A stretch of DNA of 64,000 bases from an uncultured Granulosicoccus sp. (GCA_947495035.1 CANLXI010000016.1:62001-126000); one strand, 5' to 3'. Positions 37,163-46,806 are shown, counted from the stretch's first letter. The notes: generated by a model from the letters alone, not told the origin. A program made the numbers and translations.

Positions 37163-38376
37163 TATCCTTTCACCGATCCGGCAGTCAGCCCCTTGGTCAT
37201 GAAACGTTCGAGTCCCAGGAACAGGCACATTATTGGAATAGTTGCAATCACAGCACCAGCCATCAGATGCTGACGAGGTATTTCAGACGAATTCAGCATG
37301 GCCACACCCCGCGTCAAAGTGAACTTGGAAGGATCATCCAGCAGCATGAAGGCGATCAGGAATTCGTTCCAGGCGATCATGAAGACATACAGCGACACAG
37401 ACACCAATGCAGGTACGGACAATGGCAGGGTGATTTTCCATATGACTTTCAGCCGCGACAGACCATCCATCAGACCCGCCTCCTCCACTTCAACGGGCAG
37501 CCCCCTGAAATACCCCTGCAACATGTACAGCGCCACCGGAATGGTGGTGACCGGGTACACCAGCACGATGCCCAGAATGGTGTTGCGTAGACCAGCCATC
37601 GAAAAGGCGATATAGATCGGCAAGGCCAACACGATCATCGGCACCATGTAGATCAACAGAATCGATCTGGAAAACACCGCCTGCCCCTTGAAACGCAGAC
37701 GGGCAACCGCGTAGGCACCCGGCACCGAGAACAGCAGCGTTATGAACACCGTCAGCACCGACACACCAAAGCTGGTGAGTAGATAACCACCGAAGTTGAA
37801 GTTGGCAAACAGCTCGATATAGCTCCTGAACAGATCAAGCCCCTGACTCAGATCGATCGTGAAATCCAGCGGATTCTGCAGCAGTTCCTGCTGCGATTTC
37901 AGGCTGGTCATCACCATGACATAAAACGGTATGAGAACGATGGCGGTAAAGAACACATAACCGAACCCGGTCAGGAATCGGATGATGGCTTCCTCGAAGA
38001 CATGCCGCGTCAGAAAGCCCACTTCAACTTCCTGAAGCATTTTCTGCAAGGCTGCAACGCTCGCCAGACCTGTCAGCACCCCCGAGAGCAATCGCAACAA
38101 CGGAGTTACTTCGGCAGCCATGAGCAGTGGACTCAATGGCGTGAATGCCATCCCTGTCCCCAGCAGTATTCCAACGATGTAGAGCACGACCGGCTTCTTG
38201 TAGACAACACACATCAGCGCGCTGACCAGTCCCAGCAACAGACAGCCGAGCAAGGCTGGTTTGAAGGCAAGCCCCGTCGAGAATGACAGGCAGATAGCCA
38301 CTGTGACGGCAACAATGAATACCCAGAAGATTCCGATGAGACTGGATATGACTGTACCCTGACGAAGAATATTCAC
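37162..38376 (-). CDS. Sugar ABC transporter permease (MalG type) with extra N-terminal membrane region
   Basis: A 404-residue permease, about 120 residues longer than usual. The C-terminal 275 residues form a standard CUT1 permease with the EAA loop (EEAGLMDGLSRLKVIWKITL) and a typical MVPMIVLALPIYIAFSMAGL block. The first 130 residues add about four hydrophobic helices (near 10-30, 35-57, 65-80 and 90-105) with no recognised family. The start overlaps the MalF-like gene stop by four bases. Confidence 0.88.
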   Translation of the reverse strand: MNILRQGTVISSLIGIFWVFIVAVTVAICLSFSTGLAFKPALLGCLLLGLVSALMCVVYKKPVVLYIVGILLGTGMAFTPLSPLLMAAEVTPLLRLLSGVLTGLASVAALQKMLQEVEVGFLTRHVFEEAIIRFLTGFGYVFFTAIVLIPFYVMVMTSLKSQQELLQNPLDFTIDLSQGLDLFRSYIELFANFNFGGYLLTSFGVSVLTVFITLLFSVPGAYAVARLRFKGQAVFSRSILLIYMVPMIVLALPIYIAFSMAGLRNTILGIVLVYPVTTIPVALYMLQGYFRGLPVEVEEAGLMDGLSRLKVIWKITLPLSVPALVSVSLYVFMIAWNEFLIAFMLLDDPSKFTLTRGVAMLNSSEIPRQHLMAGAVIATIPIMCLFLGLERFMTKGLTAGSVKG

Positions 38377-39605
38377 ATTCCTTCCTCCCTGGAAACATAA
38401 CGAAGGAACAACAGGCTGAAGAACAGAAGTACGACAAAGACCACGACAGCCACTGCCGCTCCGGCCCCGATATTGGCGACTGCAAAGGCCTGTTCGTAAA
38501 CATTGACCGTCAAGGTTCGCGTTCCGGCATTACCGCCTGTCAGCAGAAAGATGTCGTCGAACTTGTTGAACGTCCAGATAAAGCGCAGCAGGAACAACAC
38601 GCTGAGGATACCCAGCAGCTGCGGTACCGACAGATACCAGAACTTCTGGAAAGGGCTTGCGCCATCCATGTCGGCGGCTTCGTACATGTCTGTATCGATC
38701 GACTGCATGCGAGCCAGGATGAACAGGAAAGACAGCGGAAAATACCGCCAGATTTCGAATACGGTGACAGAAATCAAAGCCAGTGGCTGCTCACCGAAGA
38801 AATTGATAGGTGCCGTTACCACTCCCATCTGGAGTAGTAATGCATTGATGGAACCGGAGAACGGGTTCAGCAGCGTCACCCAGGTGAATGCCACTGCAAT
38901 GATGGGAGACACATAGGGAAACAGATACAGTCCACGCAGTATTCCCTGTCCCTTGAACGACTTGTTCAGCAGCATCGCGGCTACCAGTCCGACAGTCAAA
39001 GCGCCAATGGTGCCCACCACCGTGTAGAAGGTGGTCGCCCAGATGACACTGAGAAACTGCGAACTGTCGAATATGCGCTTGAAATTGTCGGCAGTGAACT
39101 CGAAGTTTGTAAGTACATTTTCGCCACTGCCCTCGACAACAGGATCGCTGGCCTCGGCGATGTCTTCGAGCTCTTCCGGATCACCGCCATAGGACATGGG
39201 AATGCTCAGACGTTCGCTGAAGGCGGGCTCCAGAGCGCCGAAAGTACAGCTCAGGGTCTGACCGGTCAGTTCGCAGAGTTCGGGTATTTCCAGCAAGGAA
39301 GCGCCTTCCGGAATCGTGTCACTGAAGAAGACATCGCTCAGGGGGCGTTCGCGGGATGAATTTCGCACACGATATTCCACACGCAGGTTCTCACCACTGC
39401 CTCGTACCGCTTCACGTACGATGGGAGTAACGGGGCGCAAGTCGGACAGACCTACGGGTTTCACGCTGATCCAGAATACCGCAAGCAGCGGCAGAATGAT
39501 GACCAGACTGACAACAATTACAGTAGGTAACAACAGGCCCCAGGCCAGACGGGCTTCGCGTTTGGCGAGCTCCCCCGTACCGGTAGGCGGCGTGGCTATA
39601 GTCAT
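38373..39605 (-). CDS. Sugar ABC transporter permease (MalF type) with DUF11-like periplasmic insert
   Basis: A 410-residue permease. TM1 is at about 25-47. A long periplasmic insert (about 50-165) then follows before the usual five helices and the EAA loop (YEAADMDGASPFQKFWYLSV). The insert reads as a beta-sandwich repeat: LRVEYRVRNSSRERPLSDV, SDTIPEGASLLEIPE, then two cysteines (C111, C120) in CELTGQTLSCTFGALEPAFS. This is the pattern of DUF11/conserved-repeat domains. It may dock the binding protein or the envelope. Confidence 0.88.
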   Translation of the reverse strand: MTIATPPTGTGELAKREARLAWGLLLPTVIVVSLVIILPLLAVFWISVKPVGLSDLRPVTPIVREAVRGSGENLRVEYRVRNSSRERPLSDVFFSDTIPEGASLLEIPELCELTGQTLSCTFGALEPAFSERLSIPMSYGGDPEELEDIAEASDPVVEGSGENVLTNFEFTADNFKRIFDSSQFLSVIWATTFYTVVGTIGALTVGLVAAMLLNKSFKGQGILRGLYLFPYVSPIIAVAFTWVTLLNPFSGSINALLLQMGVVTAPINFFGEQPLALISVTVFEIWRYFPLSFLFILARMQSIDTDMYEAADMDGASPFQKFWYLSVPQLLGILSVLFLLRFIWTFNKFDDIFLLTGGNAGTRTLTVNVYEQAFAVANIGAGAAVAVVVFVVLLFFSLLFLRYVSREEGM

Positions 39606-39625
39606 AGTGGATTCCCTGTGTTCAG

Positions 39626-39657
39626 TGACTCATGACGACAGGTGCCGTCATGAGTCA
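39626..39657 (-). terminator. Intercistronic stem-loop after the binding-protein gene
   Basis: TGACTCATGACG (39626-39637) and CGTCATGAGTCA (39646-39657) form a perfect 12-bp stem with an 8-base loop between the binding-protein stop and the first permease. There is no T-run. Such hairpins commonly protect the binding-protein mRNA and keep its level above that of the permeases. Confidence 0.55.
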
Positions 39658-39670
39658 TTCACCAGACGCC

Positions 39671-41032
39671 TCAGTTCACTTCCGACAGTTCGGCATTCAT
39701 CGCGGCAATGGCATCTGCCGCGTTGAGCTCGCCATCGATGAACTGGCGTACCACGCGATTGACCACCTGGCTGTTGATCATCTTGGATGCCAGTGACAGC
39801 TGTCCTTCATCGACTCCCCAGCGCTGAGCGACATCCAGTCCGCCGACGATCTCGTCGATGACGGCTTGCGGATATAGATCGCCCAGTGGCGCCTTTCGAT
39901 CCACACCGACATCGAGCTTGGCCCAACCATCCTTGTAGGCCATCTTGTCATCGGCATTGCCGGTGCGAACCGGAAACTTGCCTTCAGGCGCAATGGCCAG
40001 GGTGTCCAGATAGGCATCGCTCATGGAGAAAGTGATGAACTCTTCAGCAACATCGGTATTGGCATCAGAGGTGATACCGAAGTAGCGTACATCACCCCAA
40101 GCCGCGCCATCCGGGTTTGAAGGGCCAGCAAAGGTAGTCACAACACCGGTCTTTTCTGCCAGTTCGCGAGTGGTCGGGTCATCATTGATCGTTGGTGGTG
40201 AGCTGTCACGCAGACCCGCCAGTTCATCGAGAATGAACGGTGACCAGATGATCATGGCAGCCTGCCCCGCGGAATACAACTCGCGAGCCTCTTTCCACAT
40301 GAGATCTCCCGGTGGTGATGCCTGGGCGATGCTCTTGTAGAATTCCAGTACCTCCGTGGTCGGCCCCTCTTCCAGTGGCTTGAAACCGTCCGGTCCCACC
40401 GGCGATACACCGTTCGCCAGGAACACGTGTTCCAGCACCTGACTCATGAAGCTTTCGTCAACCTTGGTTGCTGCAACAAATCCGAACATCTCCGGTGGAC
40501 TGTGCAGCGCATCCAGTGCGTCGTTGACGGCCGCGTAAGTGGTTGGGGGCTCAAGCCCCTTCTCCTCGAACAGATCGGTACGGTAAATGATCATCTGCGT
40601 CCAGCCATCAACCGGAACCGAAGCGTAACCGTCTTCGAATGTGGACATTCTCAAAGGGCCGGGAGAGAAGGTGTCCAGACCGAGGTCCTCGATGACTTCG
40701 GTTGCAGCATCGACATCAAGAATGCCGGCCTCGGACCAGGGCAATGCATATTGCAACGGGTGATAGATGACATCTGGCAGATCATTCGCCGCAAAGGCAG
40801 CAGTGGCACGCTTGCCCAGATCGCTTTCAGTGACTGGAATGACTTCCACGGTATGACCGCTCTGTTCCTTGAACTGATCCGCCATGGCTTGCTGCTTGGC
40901 CAGACGATCAGGCTGTTCCTCAGTCGTCCACAAACGAATGGTGTCTGCCTGAACAGTGCCAGTCAGCATGGCCATGCTGAAAGCGGAAAGAGCGAACAGA
41001 CGGCCTGAGCGCCCCATCATTCTATTCTTCAT
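39671..41032 (-). CDS. Sugar ABC transporter periplasmic binding protein
   Basis: A 453-residue family 1 extracellular binding protein. It has a signal peptide (MKNRMMGRSGRLFALSAFSM...VQA). The mature start ADTIRLWTTEEQPDRLAKQQ is typical, as is VDGWTQMIIYRTDLFEEKGL in the first lobe. AGGAGA lies seven bases before the ATG at 41032, fixing the start; the frame is open back to 41176. It is first in the operon of binding protein, two permeases, glycosidase and ATPase. Confidence 0.92.
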   Translation of the reverse strand: MKNRMMGRSGRLFALSAFSMAMLTGTVQADTIRLWTTEEQPDRLAKQQAMADQFKEQSGHTVEVIPVTESDLGKRATAAFAANDLPDVIYHPLQYALPWSEAGILDVDAATEVIEDLGLDTFSPGPLRMSTFEDGYASVPVDGWTQMIIYRTDLFEEKGLEPPTTYAAVNDALDALHSPPEMFGFVAATKVDESFMSQVLEHVFLANGVSPVGPDGFKPLEEGPTTEVLEFYKSIAQASPPGDLMWKEARELYSAGQAAMIIWSPFILDELAGLRDSSPPTINDDPTTRELAEKTGVVTTFAGPSNPDGAAWGDVRYFGITSDANTDVAEEFITFSMSDAYLDTLAIAPEGKFPVRTGNADDKMAYKDGWAKLDVGVDRKAPLGDLYPQAVIDEIVGGLDVAQRWGVDEGQLSLASKMINSQVVNRVVRQFIDGELNAADAIAAMNAELSEVN

Positions 41033-41174
41033 GTATGTCTCCTGATGGTTGGGTGCAGCTGCGTTTCCTGTTGTCTTCAATTTGACGCGGTAAACACTGA
41101 ACATCGCTTCAGCGATAGGCATCGAATGGCAGCTGACCGGGATTACTATATCTCGCCATATGACAAGTGCGGCC

Positions 41175-41204
41175 ACTATATCGTAACGTTACGATTATTA
41201 TCAA
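41175..41204 (-). promoter_or_regulatory. Probable sigma70 promoter of the sugar ABC operon
   Basis: On the minus strand, TTGATA (41199-41204), an 18-base spacer and TATAGT (41175-41180). The LacI-type operator at 41180-41195 fills the spacer, so binding would exclude RNA polymerase. Confidence 0.6.
41180..41195. promoter_or_regulatory. LacI-family operator 1 (perfect palindrome)
   Basis: ATCGTAACGTTACGAT is a perfect 16-bp palindrome with the central CG usual for LacI-family sites. It lies inside the operon promoter and 332 bases before the LacI-type gene, which is divergent. Confidence 0.75.
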
Positions 41205-41287
41205 CTGTTTTCTGATTTAATTTAATGCTATAAGTATCAACAGGATAAATCATAGTTAGTAATATTCTGCACATTTTGAATGCACAT

Positions 41288-41303
41288 ATTGCAACGTTAC
41301 GAT
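41288..41303. promoter_or_regulatory. LacI-family operator 2
   Basis: ATTGCAACGTTACGAT matches operator 1 at 14 of 16 positions. The centres are 108 bases apart. It abuts TTGACA (41303-41308), a possible -35 box of the regulator gene, so it fits autoregulation, or looping with operator 1. The 494-base divergent spacer (41033-41526) is otherwise AT-rich and has no gene. Confidence 0.7.
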
Positions 41304-41526
41304 TGACAATAAGACAGAAAAGCACTCATTTGTGAAATCAGGCAAACCAATCGGAATTGACCCCGGCAGGATATTCAGGAATGCGAAAACGACCGATCAG
41401 TATCCTGCACCCACTACGTCAGAGGACTGCTGCCGATACTGGCGATAGCACCGGATGGCCTGACAGATAGTAGACTCCAGTCGGGACTCGCAACCGTACG
41501 AGCAGAAAAATCCAGATCGAATCAGA

Positions 41527-42534
41527 ATGAAGAATTCCGACGTCAAGCGAGCTACGCTCAAAACCATCGCCGACAGAACCGGTGTCAGTGTCTCCACCGT
41601 CTCTCTGTGCTTGCGCGATGGTAGCCATGTCAAGCCCGCCACCCGCGAGCTGATACAACAAGCGGCCAAGGATCTGGGCTATGTGCCCAATCGGGCTGGA
41701 GTACGATTGCGAACCGGTCGTACCAACGTGATTGCACTGGTGCTGGCAACAGACAGAAACTCGGTCGACTATACTCGTCAGCTCATTCACGGGATCGGAA
41801 CACAGATCAGTGGCACTGTCTTTCATCTGAGCGTGATCCCGGAAATCGACCCTGCCGACCCCCTCGCCGCAGTCCGCTACATATTGGAAACGCGTTCGGC
41901 TGACGCTGTCATTCTTACCTATACCAGTGTTCGCGATCCTCGGGTACAGATGCTCATGGATGCCGATTTCCCATTTGTCTGCCATGGCCGTACGGAATTC
42001 TTTTCTCCGCATGCCTTTTTCGATTTCGATGCCGAGAAGTTCATCGAGATGGCAATAGAACGATTGATCAGCAAAGGGCGAAAGCATATCCACCTGACAG
42101 CCGTGGACAACCAGACGACCAATTACACACACATCGTCAACGCCTTCCTCAATTCAACAGCCAGACGCGGGATTACCAGCAGCGTGACCAGCAATCCGGA
42201 AATCCTTGACACTCCCGGCGGCGCGCGCGATCACGCTCGTGATCTGCCTGCCCAATACAGCGGTATTGACGCTGTCATCACCAACAATGAGCTCACCGGA
42301 CTGGCGCTCATCAGTGGACTGAGCGATGTCAATTACCGTCTCGGTTCCGACTACGATCTGATCTGCAAGAGCACCACGGACATCTTGCCGACGCTGTACC
42401 CGGACATGGATACCGTGGCAGAAGATCTCATTGAAACCGGTAAGGCGCTGGCCCGATTGACCATGCAGCGTATTGATGGCGTTGCCATCGAACAGTTGCA
42501 ATACCTTCAGGATCCGGTCAGCAGTTGGAGTTGA
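41527..42534 (+). CDS. LacI-family transcriptional regulator
   Basis: A 335-residue repressor. The N-terminal helix-turn-helix (LKTIADRTGVSVSTVSLCL, about 11-30) and hinge helix are followed by a periplasmic-binding-like ligand domain with VIALVLATDRNSVDY. It is divergent from the sugar ABC operon and two matching operators lie between, so it very probably represses that operon until the imported sugar or its product binds. Confidence 0.93.
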   Translation: MKNSDVKRATLKTIADRTGVSVSTVSLCLRDGSHVKPATRELIQQAAKDLGYVPNRAGVRLRTGRTNVIALVLATDRNSVDYTRQLIHGIGTQISGTVFHLSVIPEIDPADPLAAVRYILETRSADAVILTYTSVRDPRVQMLMDADFPFVCHGRTEFFSPHAFFDFDAEKFIEMAIERLISKGRKHIHLTAVDNQTTNYTHIVNAFLNSTARRGITSSVTSNPEILDTPGGARDHARDLPAQYSGIDAVITNNELTGLALISGLSDVNYRLGSDYDLICKSTTDILPTLYPDMDTVAEDLIETGKALARLTMQRIDGVAIEQLQYLQDPVSSWS

Positions 42535-42967
42535 GAGGCGGCTGATCGGCTTCAATCAGCGCGTCAAGGGTTGCCCCATTACCCAGCCCCTTCTTCTTGC
42601 GACCTGGATACCGGTCCACACGACAGTGCGTGGTGACACGTCACGAAGTAGCGAACAGCTTCAAAGGAAGCGCTGCAAGATCGACTTCACAGAAACGTGA
42701 ATAAAAGTGCCACGTGATGATGCTGCTGAGCGCCGGGTTCGCGGGCTCGCCGACTGTCAATCTCCGCTAACTGCTTGAATAGACTCGGATCAGACGACCG
42801 AACTGTTGTGATGATGCCGCGTGTAACCCGTCACTCGATCATCAGAGCACCAGAACTTGTTCCTGCGGATATGCTGCACTGCAATATGATCGCCCTATAT
42901 TGAACCCATGCGCCAGCAATGGTCGCGTAATTCGAAACCAGCAAACCACTACAACAGGAACATCTAC
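42535..42967 (+). other. 433-base gap between the LacI-type gene and the DUF3461 gene
   Basis: No open frame with a recognisable product and no clear terminator hairpin were seen. A promoter for the DUF3461 gene must lie here, but I cannot place its boxes with confidence. Confidence 0.3.
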
Positions 42968-43432
42968 ATGTCCGCCAATCTTGCAGAAACAGCCATTCGA
43001 TATACCGCCTTGTCGGAAATGGGTATCGTCCGATTTCACGAAATTGCCAATTACAGCCTGCGTCAGGATGGCGCTGACAAGGATGTACTCCGTGTCATCT
43101 ACAAACGCGCCAAGGGCTCCCTGCTGCCGCACAGTCGCAAGTACAAGTTCGGCCGCTCACTACGCACCGTGATAGCCGACGGTGGCACATCGCGAATGGA
43201 GCACACCTATGAAATATCGCCATTTTTGCTGAAGGCGGTGTCCGAGCTCGACGAGTTGGTCGCGTTCAACCAGCATGAACCCACCAAGACGGATAACACG
43301 GATGTCAAGATCGATCTGTTGGCAGAGATCAATGAGCTGAAACAATTGATCAACCAATCCATCCCCTCGGAAAACATGAGCCAGATCAACAGCAAGCTCG
43401 ACAGCGTGCGCAAGCACATCGAAGCGCTGTAG
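42968..43432 (+). CDS. DUF3461 family protein
   Basis: A 154-residue soluble protein. The conserved blocks LSEMGIVRFHEIANYSLRQ, YKRAKGSLLPHSRKYKFGR and YEISPFLLKAVSELDEL match DUF3461, a gammaproteobacterial family of unknown function. The C-terminal 40 residues are predicted helical or coiled. AGGA lies seven bases before the ATG at 42968, which starts at the family N-terminus; the frame is open to 42908. It stands alone. Confidence 0.85.
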   Translation: MSANLAETAIRYTALSEMGIVRFHEIANYSLRQDGADKDVLRVIYKRAKGSLLPHSRKYKFGRSLRTVIADGGTSRMEHTYEISPFLLKAVSELDELVAFNQHEPTKTDNTDVKIDLLAEINELKQLINQSIPSENMSQINSKLDSVRKHIEAL

Positions 43433-43930
43433 CGTCTCCGATGGTCGGCAAGCAAGGCAGGCGGTAGCACCCTGTGGTGGCCACCGTCTGCCCCCTCCGG
43501 ATTCTGTCCAACCGGATATTGCAGCGCAGCAATGCTGGCGGAATCTGCCTTCAGGCTCGCAGACAGGATGACGTTCAGGAGCCTGTGCTGAGTGGTGGAT
43601 CGACTGATTCACATCATCGTCATTCACGATACTTGTGAGTCGGCGACAGCACCGATTACAGCAGTTCAGGGCAACACGATATCCCTTTCCAGATCAGAAA
43701 GTTACGGGGAGTCTGGATCAACGTGACTCGCCTCACGGAACTCCGGACATCAGGATGCGGATGCTGCAGGCCATGTCGAGTGCCCGCAAACGGGTTTACA
43801 ATTCCTGACCTTTCGACCCGGCCACAACAGGCAAGCTCCGCACCGAGAATCGATTCGCCTCACCTCAGCGACTCATCGCTCCCCCGGCGAAACGACCTCA
43901 TGGAACCCAACTGAACCGACCCACACTACG
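43433..43930 (+). other. 498-base gap between the DUF3461 gene and trkH, with a hairpin
   Basis: A near-perfect stem GGCAGGCGGT...ACCGTCTGCC (43456-43502) with an inner ACC/GGT pairing lies 24 bases after the DUF3461 stop. It may end that transcript. No T-run follows. The remainder shows no gene I can support. A short frame at 43723-43914 has no family signature. Confidence 0.4.
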
Positions 43931-45376
43931 ATGCACTGGACTCCGATCATTCGCCTTTTCGGTATGCTGCTGATGCTCTACAGCTTCAGCTTTGCGCCGT
44001 CGATTGGTGTGGCTCTCTTCTATCAGGATGATCAATGGTCTGTCTTTGCCATTTCGCTGCTGGCCAGTCTACTGGTGGGCTTGATGATGTGGTTCCCGGT
44101 GCGCCAGACCTCGTCTGAAATCAGCGTCCGGGAAGGCTATTTTGTCGTCAGCTTCTTCTGGATATTATTGGGGGCTGTTGGCAGCCTGCCGTTTCTTCTG
44201 AGCCTGCATCTGGATTTCACGGATGCCATGTTCGAATCGATCTCCGGCTTCACCAGTACGGGCTCTACCGTCATTGTCGGGCTGGACGAACTGCCACGCT
44301 CGCTGCTCTATCATCGTCAGCAAATCCAGTGGCTGGGTGGCATGGGTATCATCGTATTGGCAGTTGCCGTATTGCCTCTGCTCGGCATCGGTGGCATGCA
44401 GCTTTATCAGGCGGAAGCATCGGGTGTTGCCAAGCACGAAAAAATCACACCACGCATAGCCGAGACTGCCCGTTCCTTGTGGCTCATCTATGTCTGTCTG
44501 ACCGTTATCTGCGCCCTGGCCTACTGGCTGGCCGGCATGCAACTGTTCGATGCCATCGGACACGCCATGTCCACCATTTCCACTGGCGGATTCTCCACCC
44601 ACGATGCCAGCATCGGCTACTACGACAGTCCGCTGATCGAGATGATCGCGATCGTCTTCATGATTGCCGGGGGAACCAATTTCGCACTGCACTTCTTTGC
44701 GCTACGCAGCCGCAGCGCAAGGATCTATGCCAGAGACGGAGAATTTCGTACCTACCTCTACATCCTGCTGTGTACCACCCTTGTCATCACGATGACCTTG
44801 TTCGTCGTCGGTACCCATGAATCCCTGCTCACGGCACTGCGGGTCTCCGTTTTCCAGGTGGTGGCTCTGATGACCAGTACGGGGTTCGGTACGGAGACCT
44901 TTTCCAGCTGGCCACTCTTCGTGCCCCTGCTCATCATCATGGTCGCTCATATCGGAGGATGCGCCGGTTCCACCTCCGGTGGCATCAAGGTACTGCGCAT
45001 CATTCTGCTGACTCGACTGGCTTTGCGACAACTGTTTCACATGGCTCACCCGCAAGCTGTCTCCGTGATAAAACTCAACAACCGGCTGATCCCCGACGAC
45101 CAACTGTTTTCCGTCTGGGGCTTCTATACGCTGTACATACTGTCGAGTCTCGTCCTGACGCTCGCCATGATGGCCGCCGGACTTGACCTGGTATCCGCCT
45201 TCGGTGCGGTGAGTGCAACCATCACCCTGATGGGCCCTGGACTGGGCGAGGTGGCCACCGACTTTTCGACCGTCAATACGGCGGTGAAATGGCTGGGCAT
45301 CTTTGCCATGCTGGTAGGCCGACTGGAAGTGTTCACTCTTCTCATCCTGTTCCTGCCCGCCTACTGGCGCAACTGA
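43931..45376 (+). CDS. trkH: Trk potassium uptake channel subunit TrkH
   Basis: A 481-residue integral membrane protein, the normal length. All four P-loop filter segments can be read: SGFTSTGSTV (first), STISTGGFSTHD (second), MTSTGFGTE (third) and TITLMGPGLG (fourth). The N-terminus (MLLMLYSFSFAPSIGVALFY) is typical. It forms the K+ channel, gated by TrkA, whose gene follows after 49 bases. Confidence 0.95.
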   Translation: MHWTPIIRLFGMLLMLYSFSFAPSIGVALFYQDDQWSVFAISLLASLLVGLMMWFPVRQTSSEISVREGYFVVSFFWILLGAVGSLPFLLSLHLDFTDAMFESISGFTSTGSTVIVGLDELPRSLLYHRQQIQWLGGMGIIVLAVAVLPLLGIGGMQLYQAEASGVAKHEKITPRIAETARSLWLIYVCLTVICALAYWLAGMQLFDAIGHAMSTISTGGFSTHDASIGYYDSPLIEMIAIVFMIAGGTNFALHFFALRSRSARIYARDGEFRTYLYILLCTTLVITMTLFVVGTHESLLTALRVSVFQVVALMTSTGFGTETFSSWPLFVPLLIIMVAHIGGCAGSTSGGIKVLRIILLTRLALRQLFHMAHPQAVSVIKLNNRLIPDDQLFSVWGFYTLYILSSLVLTLAMMAAGLDLVSAFGAVSATITLMGPGLGEVATDFSTVNTAVKWLGIFAMLVGRLEVFTLLILFLPAYWRN

Positions 45377-45425
45377 TGTCTCGGAACAGCAGACGACAAA
45401 CCCTCACGCGGACTGTCAGAAAACC

Positions 45426-46799
45426 ATGAAAATCATCATATTGGGAGCGGGACAGGTAGGCTCGGATGTCGCCTTCGAGCTGGCTGCAGAATCCAACGAT
45501 CTGACCGTAGTCGACCGCAAGCCGGATTTGCTCAGGAAGCTGCAGGAAAAGCTCGATATTCGCACGATTGCAGGCAATGCCTCCAGCCCTGCAACTCTGA
45601 TCGATGCAGGTATCGAAGACGCGGACCTGTTGCTGGCGGTCACCAGTAGCGATGAGACCAACATGATTGCCTGCCAGGTAGCCCACTCCCTGTTCAGTAC
45701 CAACAAGTGCCTGGCCCGGATTCGCTCCGCCGACTATCTGGATCATCCGGCTCTGTTTTCACCCGGCGCTGTACCGGTCGACTACATCATCAGTCCCGAA
45801 CAGCTGGTTACGCGACATATTCAGTACCTGATCGAAGAACCAGGCGTATTGCAAGTACTGGATTTTGTCGGTGGCAAGGCTCGCATGGCGGCCGTGGAAG
45901 CCAAGCCAGCTGGCCATATGGTGGGCTTGCGTGTCAAGGATCTGCCCGCTCGACTGCCGGAACACCCGTTTCGAGTAGTTGCGCTGTTTCGTGGGGAAAA
46001 CTCGATTCCCCTGAACGAACAGACCACCATCGAGCCGGGTGACGAGGTCTTCTTCATTGCGGCCTGTGAGGATGTGGCCGGCGTACTGGCTGGCTTTCGC
46101 CAGACTGACAAGCGCTATCGTCGCATCATCATCGCTGGTGGCGGCAACATCGGAGAAAAACTGGCTCTGTCGCTGGAGCATCAGTATGCGCTCAAACTGA
46201 TAGAAGTGGATGAAGCGCACGGTCTGCACCTGGCGCAAACACTGCGAAAGGCCATCATACTGCTGGGAGACGCGGCAGACGCTGACCTGCTCAAACAGGA
46301 GAATATCGAGAACACCGATGTCTTCTGCGCCGTCACCAATGATGATGAAGCGAACATCCTGTCGTCCATGCTGGCAAAAAGGCTTGGCGCTCGAAAGACC
46401 ATCTGTCTGATCAACCGCTCCAGCTATGTGGACATCGCACAGGGTAGTGCCATCGATATTGCCGTGTCACCCGCGCAGGTCACGATCGGTGCACTACTGG
46501 CCCATATACGACGAGGTGATGTACTGGCCGTGCATTCGCTGCGCCGCGGTGCCGCCGAGGCCATCGAGATCAAGGTACACGGTGACAGAAATACCTCACG
46601 TGTGGTCGGCAAGAGCATCAAGCAACTATCCATACCTGGCGGCGTCAATATCGGCCTGATTGCGCGGCGCGATCAACTCCTGTTTCCGCATGAAGACATG
46701 TTGATAGAATCAGGGGACCACCTTGTATTGTTTCTTTCGGACAAGCGAAGCATCAAGGATGTCGAAAGACTGTTCCAGGTGGGCGTCACCTTCGTCTGA
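45426..46799 (+). CDS. trkA: Trk system potassium uptake protein TrkA
   Basis: A 457-residue cytosolic regulator with two RCK-N/RCK-C units. The first Rossmann motif is ILGAGQVGSDVAFEL at the N-terminus. The second is AGGGNIGEKLALSLE near residue 237. It binds NADH or ATP and controls TrkH. The start follows trkH closely, so the two are an operon. The stop faces the remnant on the minus strand. Confidence 0.95.
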   Translation: MKIIILGAGQVGSDVAFELAAESNDLTVVDRKPDLLRKLQEKLDIRTIAGNASSPATLIDAGIEDADLLLAVTSSDETNMIACQVAHSLFSTNKCLARIRSADYLDHPALFSPGAVPVDYIISPEQLVTRHIQYLIEEPGVLQVLDFVGGKARMAAVEAKPAGHMVGLRVKDLPARLPEHPFRVVALFRGENSIPLNEQTTIEPGDEVFFIAACEDVAGVLAGFRQTDKRYRRIIIAGGGNIGEKLALSLEHQYALKLIEVDEAHGLHLAQTLRKAIILLGDAADADLLKQENIENTDVFCAVTNDDEANILSSMLAKRLGARKTICLINRSSYVDIAQGSAIDIAVSPAQVTIGALLAHIRRGDVLAVHSLRRGAAEAIEIKVHGDRNTSRVVGKSIKQLSIPGGVNIGLIARRDQLLFPHEDMLIESGDHLVLFLSDKRSIKDVERLFQVGVTFV

Positions 46800-46806
46800 C
46801 ACGCAC

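Noticed and set aside
43723..43914. A short frame before trkH
   Set aside because: It is Ser/Arg/Pro-rich with no conserved features and probably lies in the trkH leader.
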